From the NCBI RefSeq assembly GCF_002000545.1, contig NZ_MLHL01000049.1, positions 1-37,992 on the forward strand: 37,992 bases of DNA, written 5' to 3'. This DNA comes from Rodentibacter trehalosifermentans (GTDB lineage Bacteria > Pseudomonadota > Gammaproteobacteria > Enterobacterales > Pasteurellaceae). Of this stretch, positions 33,991 to 37,992 are shown one piece after another; the stretch's first letter is position 1, and each line of letters starts with the position of its first letter. The notes beneath the pieces were generated by a model that did no database searches, was not told where the DNA came from, and was given only the letters and a program-made list of their open reading frames with translations. A program made the translations under genes and the position numbers.

Positions 33991-35370
33991 ATGACAACCT
34001 CATTTAAGCCCGAATTACTTTCTCCTGCCGGTTCTTTAAAAAATATGCGCTATGCCTTTGCCTATGGGGCAGATGCAGTCTATGCCGGTCAGCCCCGTTA
34101 TAGCTTACGGGTGCGTAACAACGAATTTAATCATGCGAATTTAAAAATCGGCATTGATGAAGCCCATGCCCTTGGCAAAAAGTTCTATGTGGTAGTGAAT
34201 ATTGCCCCGCACAATTCGAAATTGAAAACCTTTATTAAAGATTTACAACCGGTAATTGATATGGGGCCGGATGCCTTAATTATGTCTGATCCCGGTTTGA
34301 TTATGTTAGTCCGTGAACATTTTCCTGATATGGATATTCATCTTTCCGTACAGGCTAATGCAGTAAACTGGGCAACGGTGAAGTTTTGGAAGCAAATGGG
34401 GCTTACTCGGGTTATTTTATCCCGTGAGCTTTCGTTAGATGAAATTGCTGAAATTCGTCGGCAAGTACCGGATATTGAACTCGAAATTTTTGTACACGGT
34501 GCTTTGTGTATGGCCTATTCCGGTCGTTGTTTGCTTTCCGGTTACATTAATAAACGGGATCCAAACCAAGGCACTTGCACAAATGCCTGCCGATGGGAAT
34601 ATAAAATGGAAGAGGGTACAATCGATGAGGTTGGAAACATTGTGCCAAAAATCGATCCTCACCAACAAATCGACGTCAAAAACGTTGCGCCCACACTGGG
34701 GGAAGGAAAGGTAACGGACAAAGTTTTCCTTTATACGGAATCACAAAAGCCCGATGAGCAAATGACCGCTTTTGAGGATGAACACGGCACTTATTTTATG
34801 AATTCAAAAGATTTGCGTGCCGTACAACATGTAGAAAAATTGACCGAGCTTGGTGTCCATTCCTTAAAAATTGAAGGCCGAACCAAATCTTTCTATTACT
34901 GTGCCCGTACCGCACAAGTGTATCGAAAAGCTATTGATGATGCGGCAGCAGGTAAACCTTTTGATGAAGGTTTAATGGATACTTTAGAATCCCTTGCTCA
35001 CCGTGGTTACACCGAAGGGTTTTTACGCCGTCATACGCACGATGAATATCAAAATTATGAATACGGTTATTCGATTTCTGATCGTCAGCAATTTGTCGGT
35101 GAATTTACTGGAAAACGCAACGAGCAAGGCATGGCAGAAGTGGCGGTAAAAAATAAATTTTTACTGGGCGATGATGTGGAAATGATGACACCACAAGGCA
35201 ATATCAATTTTAAAATAGAGAAAATGCTTAATCGGAAAAATGAGCCGATCGAGGCGGCATTAGGTGATGGGCATTTTGTCTTCTTAAATGTGCCGCAAGA
35301 TATTGGTCTGGCATATGCGCTCTTAATGCGAAATTTGGTGGATGCGAATACACGTAACCCGCACAAATAA
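33991..35370 (+). CDS. trhP: U32-family tRNA hydroxylation protein (YegQ/TrhP)
   Basis: A 459-residue member of peptidase family U32. The U32 signature is ELEIFVHGALCMAYSGRCLLSGYINKRDPNQGTCTNACRWEY (about 163-204), with the conserved cysteines proposed to bind an iron-sulphur cluster. It also has the N-terminal ELLSPAGSLKNMRYAFAYGADAVYAGQPRYSLR. In E. coli YegQ (TrhP) is needed for prephenate-dependent 5-hydroxylation of uridine-34 in tRNA. Older annotations call it a protease. Length matches E. coli (453). It is preceded by a weak ribosome site (AAAGAG). Confidence 0.93.
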   Translation: MTTSFKPELLSPAGSLKNMRYAFAYGADAVYAGQPRYSLRVRNNEFNHANLKIGIDEAHALGKKFYVVVNIAPHNSKLKTFIKDLQPVIDMGPDALIMSDPGLIMLVREHFPDMDIHLSVQANAVNWATVKFWKQMGLTRVILSRELSLDEIAEIRRQVPDIELEIFVHGALCMAYSGRCLLSGYINKRDPNQGTCTNACRWEYKMEEGTIDEVGNIVPKIDPHQQIDVKNVAPTLGEGKVTDKVFLYTESQKPDEQMTAFEDEHGTYFMNSKDLRAVQHVEKLTELGVHSLKIEGRTKSFYYCARTAQVYRKAIDDAAAGKPFDEGLMDTLESLAHRGYTEGFLRRHTHDEYQNYEYGYSISDRQQFVGEFTGKRNEQGMAEVAVKNKFLLGDDVEMMTPQGNINFKIEKMLNRKNEPIEAALGDGHFVFLNVPQDIGLAYALLMRNLVDANTRNPHK

Positions 35371-35397
35371 AATTGTAATATATTTGTTAAATAATGG

Positions 35398-35425
35398 TTG
35401 CATTTATTTTTAATTTGAGTATAAT
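35398..35425 (+). promoter_or_regulatory. Promoter of the putative small RNA
   Basis: Full-consensus TATAAT at 35420-35425, with TTGCAT at 35398-35403 at 16-base spacing. Predicted start near 35432. Confidence 0.55.
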
Positions 35426-35431
35426 GAGCCC

Positions 35432-35514
35432 CATACCTGATTTGTTAATTCAACAACTCATAGTATGACTCCAAATAACTTTTACCCTTTCAGCTTTTGA
35501 AAGGGTCTTTTTTT
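35432..35514 (+). ncRNA. Putative small RNA of about 83 nt
   Basis: Between a consensus -10 and a perfect terminator lies a short non-coding stretch. It contains a small hairpin TTGTT-AATTC-AACAA (about 35442-35456), a single-stranded AU-rich region, and a terminator (ACCCTTTCA 35484-35492 pairing with TGAAAGGGT 35498-35506, then CTTTTTTT). The size, AU-rich middle and long U-tail resemble Hfq-dependent regulators. I do not recognise the family. An 11-codon ORF inside (35465) lacks a ribosome site. The remaining 35515-35706 holds only the tpsB leader. Confidence 0.5.
35484..35514 (+). terminator. Strong intrinsic terminator of the putative small RNA
   Basis: Perfect 9-base-pair stem with loop GCTTT, followed by C and seven Ts. 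It could also end yegQ transcripts, 114 bases upstream. Confidence 0.85.
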
Positions 35515-35706
35515 ATGTATATTGGGGCGGTGGGTAAAATCAAATATTTGTAGCTTAATTCTATTTGTCGTTTTCTCCCAAAGAGATCCATGGATCTTTT
35601 TTATAACCCGCAGTCCAAAACAAATAAGCATAAAATGTGCTTTAATCTTCGTGCTCTAATAATTATGCGGTATGATGTGGCACAGGGTTTATTTAAGGGT
35701 ATACTT

Positions 35707-37345
35707 ATGAAGCATCTACTCATCTTGCTTGCTTGTGTGCCGATTTTTACTTGGGCAAATCAGCAATCAATACCGATACAAAATGACTTTAGTCGTTTTC
35801 AACAGCAAACAAAAAATCAGCAGGAACAGCTCCAACAAATACAGCAACAACGTTGGCTCTCACGACATCAATATCAAGCAGAACAACAAGCGGATGTTTA
35901 TGAGGATTTATCTCAAGTTTGCCTACCCTATAACGAAGTGCGGTTTGTTGGATTTCATTTAATTGATCCTTTACCTTTTTCCCCAAAAAAGAATGAGTGT
36001 TTAAATGAGGTGCGTTTAAATCGACTCAGTCAGGAACTTACTTCAGCCTATTTAGCTTTAGGCTATATTTATAATCCTTTTCAATTTGAAGATGATGGCT
36101 CCGGAAAACTGACGATGAGAGTAACAGAAGGGAAAATCAGTTTACTTTCCAGCAACAGTGACCGACTAAATTTTGCTATGCTTTTACCGAATAGTTTAGG
36201 TAAGCCATTAAATATTAAAGAGCTGGATCAGGCGTTGGATCAGGCAAATAAAATGCCTGGAAGCAAAGTGAGTGTTGATGTGCTACCTGCAAAGAGCGGT
36301 GAAATTGAGCTATCTTTTGTGAATGAAGAAAAATCCCGTGTAACCGGTTATGTTGGAATGGATAATTTTGCCTCAAAACGTTCAGGACGCTGGCAAGTGA
36401 AGGGGGGGGCTGAATATTGATAATCCTTTGGGACTTTCCGATAGCCTTTATTTTAATGTAAGCCACAGTTTGAAGTCTCATCACAATAATTTTAATCGCT
36501 CATTTTCATTTTTCCATACTATCCCCTATGGCTATTGGTCATTGAGTACCTTTGGTTCTTTTTCAGCGTTTAAATCTAATTTTCCATTACAGTATAATAC
36601 TGTTGAACAAAAGGGGCATACTTGGCAAGCAGCATTGCGTACCGACTACACATTTCAACGTGATTCTAATTCAATTTCTAATCTTTATGCTCAGTTAGAA
36701 AGAATCAAAAGTAAAAGTTATTTTGCAGATAGTTTAATTTTGTTTCAAAGCCCTACATTAACAGCAGGTCAGATTGGTATTAATCATTTACAACTATTTT
36801 CTTATGGCTCATTGATGACCGATTTTAGTTATGAAAGAGGTTTAAAGTGGTGGAATGCGACATTAAATCAAGGGAGAGATCAGCCGGAAGGACAATTTAA
36901 TCGTTGGCGGGCAGAATTACAATTTAGTGCTTTCTATCCAATTAAATCTCTGACGTTTCATCAATCAAGCCGTTTAATTGGACACTATAGTCATAACCAT
37001 TTACCTGCTATCAAACAGGAAGAATTACTTGGGCGCTATGCTGTGCGTGGTTTTAATGATTTATCCTTGTCTGCGGAGAAAGGTATTGTTCTGCAAAATG
37101 ATTTAGGTTGGTTATATCAATATCAGCAATGGCAGATTAAACCTTATTTAGGGATGGATATTGGCGTTCAGAAACCAATATTACCAGATGCCAATAGTCA
37201 AAAAGCGTTTGCTTATGTATTGGGGCTAAAAACATCTCATCCTCGTTGGTATATGCAATTAGAATGGGCAACAGGACGATTGTTTCAACAAAATCAAGTT
37301 ATTCAAGAACGAAGTGTCAATGTGAATTGGAATATTATATTTTAA
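35707..37345 (+). pseudogene. Two-partner secretion transporter TpsB (ShlB/FhaC family), out of frame at a G8 tract
   Basis: TpsB proteins are outer-membrane Omp85-type pores that secrete a TpsA exoprotein. The first frame (35707-36420) has a signal peptide (MKHLLILLACVPIFTWA), a Gln-rich helix, and a POTRA region (VCLPYNEVRFVGFHLI... to about residue 205). It then runs into eight Gs (36402-36409) and stops at TGA 36418-36420. With one G fewer it would read VKGG-LNIDNPLGLSDSLYFNVS and continue in the second frame to 37345. That part is the beta-barrel, including the conserved GRYAVRGF and terminal aromatic residue (NIIF). The gene is thus OFF by one base in a homopolymer. It is either phase-variable or recently broken; sequencing error is possible. 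An uptake signal lies at 35936-35944. Confidence 0.85.
36402..36409 (+). repeat. Poly-G (G8) tract in tpsB, candidate phase-variation switch
   Basis: Eight consecutive Gs occur in a gene that is otherwise AT-rich. Seven Gs restore the reading frame. Confidence 0.8.
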
Positions 37346-37421
37346 TAAAATCAATAAGCTACATTCCTTTAATTAGTTATAACTTATTTGAAGTTAAAGG
37401 AAATAACAATATGTAAAAATT

Positions 37422-37437
37422 TGTGATATAGGTCACA
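37422..37437 (+). promoter_or_regulatory. Perfect CRP consensus site upstream of tpsA
   Basis: TGTGA-TATAGG-TCACA matches at all 10 positions, and the flanks extend the dyad (AAATT before, AATTT after). It lies 181 bases before the tpsA start. The rest of the gap 37346-37617 holds only promoter-like AT-rich sequence and a small CACGCC/GGTGTG hairpin near 37500. Confidence 0.7.
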
Positions 37438-37617
37438 AATTTACATTTCTCTTGAAAAAAGCCATCGGATTTTAATCATTGATGCTTAAAATATCCGGCA
37501 CGCCAAATGGTGTGTGAATATTATCAGAAATACTCATAGAAACTGTTGGCAAAATAGGCAGTGAATAGCAATATTTGCTCACTTGGTCTTTATCTTTCTC
37601 ATTTTGGATCGCTATCT

Positions 37618-37812
37618 ATGCAAAAATTTTCTCTCTCTAAAATCGCAATTGGTTTATCAGCTTGCTATCTAACACAATTTAGCTATGCGGATATTCAAAC
37701 CTCAAATAGCAATACACAAGTTACTCGTCAAAAAGGTGTGGAAATAGTGAATATTGCTGCGCCAAATCAATCAGGCTTATCTCATAATAAATATAATAAA
37801 TTTAGGGGCTGA
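37618..37812 (+). pseudogene. TpsA filamentous-haemagglutinin-like exoprotein, truncated by an insertion element
   Basis: Only the start of a secreted exoprotein remains: a signal peptide (MQKFSLSKIAIGLSACYLTQFSYA) and the first 38 residues of the TPS secretion domain. The sequence TQVTRQKGVEIVNIAAPNQSGLSHNKYNKF is diagnostic of FHA/HMW/ShlA-type proteins (G-L-S-H-N-x-F/Y-x-x-F). After NKF the frame enters the end of an IS1016-type element (37805 onward) and stops at 37812. The gene should encode a protein of over a thousand residues whose remainder, if any, lies beyond the window. It sits immediately after tpsB, as expected of a two-partner pair. Confidence 0.88.
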
Positions 37813-37992
37813 CGTAGATTAGCCCTAAATTCCACACCATTTTCGCAACATTTTAAGTTGCTCTTTTGGTGTTCCAAAGTTAAACCGAAATTCACATTCC
37901 TTCAAGAATAAGGGAAAATTTTTTCGGTCGATTCCATTATATTTTCGGAGTATCCGCTTGGCTTGGCTCCAAAAATTTTCAATGCCGTTAAT
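37805..37992 (-). mobile_element. IS1016-type (IS1595 family) insertion element, one end, running off the window
   Basis: The element begins with the terminal repeat GGGGCTGACGTAGATTAGCC (37805-37824), typical of IS1016 ends, directly inside tpsA. The transposase C-terminus is on the minus strand. The other end and the target duplication are outside the window. Confidence 0.85.
37825..37992 (-). CDS. IS1016/IS1595-family transposase, C-terminal part (partial)
   Basis: Fifty-five codons are visible up to the TAG at 37827-37825: INGIENFWSQAKRILRKYNGI, then FPLFLKECEFRFNFGTPKEQLKMLRKW. N-G-I-E-N-F-W-S-x-A-K and the F-x-L-F-L-K-E-C-E-x-R-F-N pattern are characteristic of the IS1595-family DDE-type domain end, with the IS1016 branch common in Haemophilus. 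The N-terminal part lies beyond the right edge, so whether the gene is intact cannot be seen. Confidence 0.9.
   Translation of the reverse strand: MNGIENFWSQAKRILRKYNGIDRKNFPLFLKECEFRFNFGTPKEQLKMLRKWCGI

Noticed and set aside
35465-35500. An 11-codon ORF (MTNNFYPFSF-like, Phe/Tyr-rich, ending in the terminator stem) that could be an attenuation leader peptide
   Set aside because: It has no ribosome site and no amino-acid gene downstream; the terminator is better explained as the end of a small RNA.
36402-36420. Treating the two halves of tpsB as two separate genes
   Set aside because: The second half begins mid-barrel without a start signal, and one base in the G-tract joins the halves into a canonical TpsB.

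Overview
The window is chromosomal DNA of a Pasteurellaceae bacterium of the Haemophilus/Aggregatibacter group. The clearest sign is about 31 exact copies of the 9-base uptake signal AAGTGCGGT/ACCGCACTT (roughly 0.8 per kb, on both strands, in genes and in gaps), the Haemophilus influenzae-type signal used in natural transformation. Gene content (dmsABCD with a NapF-like ferredoxin, rdgC, proC, xerD, tgt, queA, pssA, dld, galE-ampG-adk, yegQ/trhP) and moderate AT-richness agree. The species cannot be fixed from sequence alone. No rRNA, tRNA, CRISPR array or prophage was found.

Layout. 1-2.7 kb: a possible structured RNA at the left edge, then a small exported protein, an MFS efflux-type transporter and rdgC, all on the minus strand. 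2.8-5.7 kb (plus): proC overlapping an HcaT-like transporter, then xerD. 5.7-10.8 kb (minus): dmsA-dmsB-dmsC-dmsD-napF-like, an anaerobic DMSO/N-oxide reductase operon with a CRP/FNR-type site upstream. 11.2-12.7 kb: a DJ-1/PfpI protein and a small YciI-like protein divergent from an XRE regulator, with repeated operator-like motifs between. 12.7-13.1 kb: a gene-free, hairpin-rich stretch. 13.1-15.8 kb (minus): a PepSY protein followed by a QseB/QseC-type two-component system. 16.1-18.1 kb: a MalX/PtsG-type PTS permease with a CRP site, and a convergent yjdM. 18.2-19.4 kb: an ECF sigma factor and zinc-type anti-sigma factor divergent from a methionine-rich exported peptide. 19.4-24 kb (minus): an IS3-family remnant, tgt, queA and pssA. 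A compact locus between tgt and queA looks like a type I toxin-antitoxin pair. 23.9-28.4 kb: a YfiF-like RNA methyltransferase, an aldehyde dehydrogenase and dld. 28.6-35.4 kb (plus): galE, ampG, adk, a large DUF945-like exported protein and yegQ/trhP. 35.4-38 kb: a putative small RNA and a two-partner secretion locus in which the transporter gene is out of frame at a G8 tract and the exoprotein gene is cut by an IS1016-type element running off the right edge.

The most noteworthy items are: (1) the unannotated 24-codon hydrophobic ORF at 21054-21128, with its own promoter, structured leader, strong terminator and an apparent antisense RNA; (2) the poly-G switch in tpsB next to an IS-broken tpsA; (3) the sigma/anti-sigma/methionine-rich peptide module, which resembles periplasmic oxidant-defence systems; (4) the histidine-rich PepSY protein in front of qseBC. 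CRP-like sites precede the PTS permease, dld/galE, the dms operon and tpsA. This suggests that carbon or electron-acceptor status links much of the window. All promoters, RNAs and regulatory sites are sequence-based inferences.
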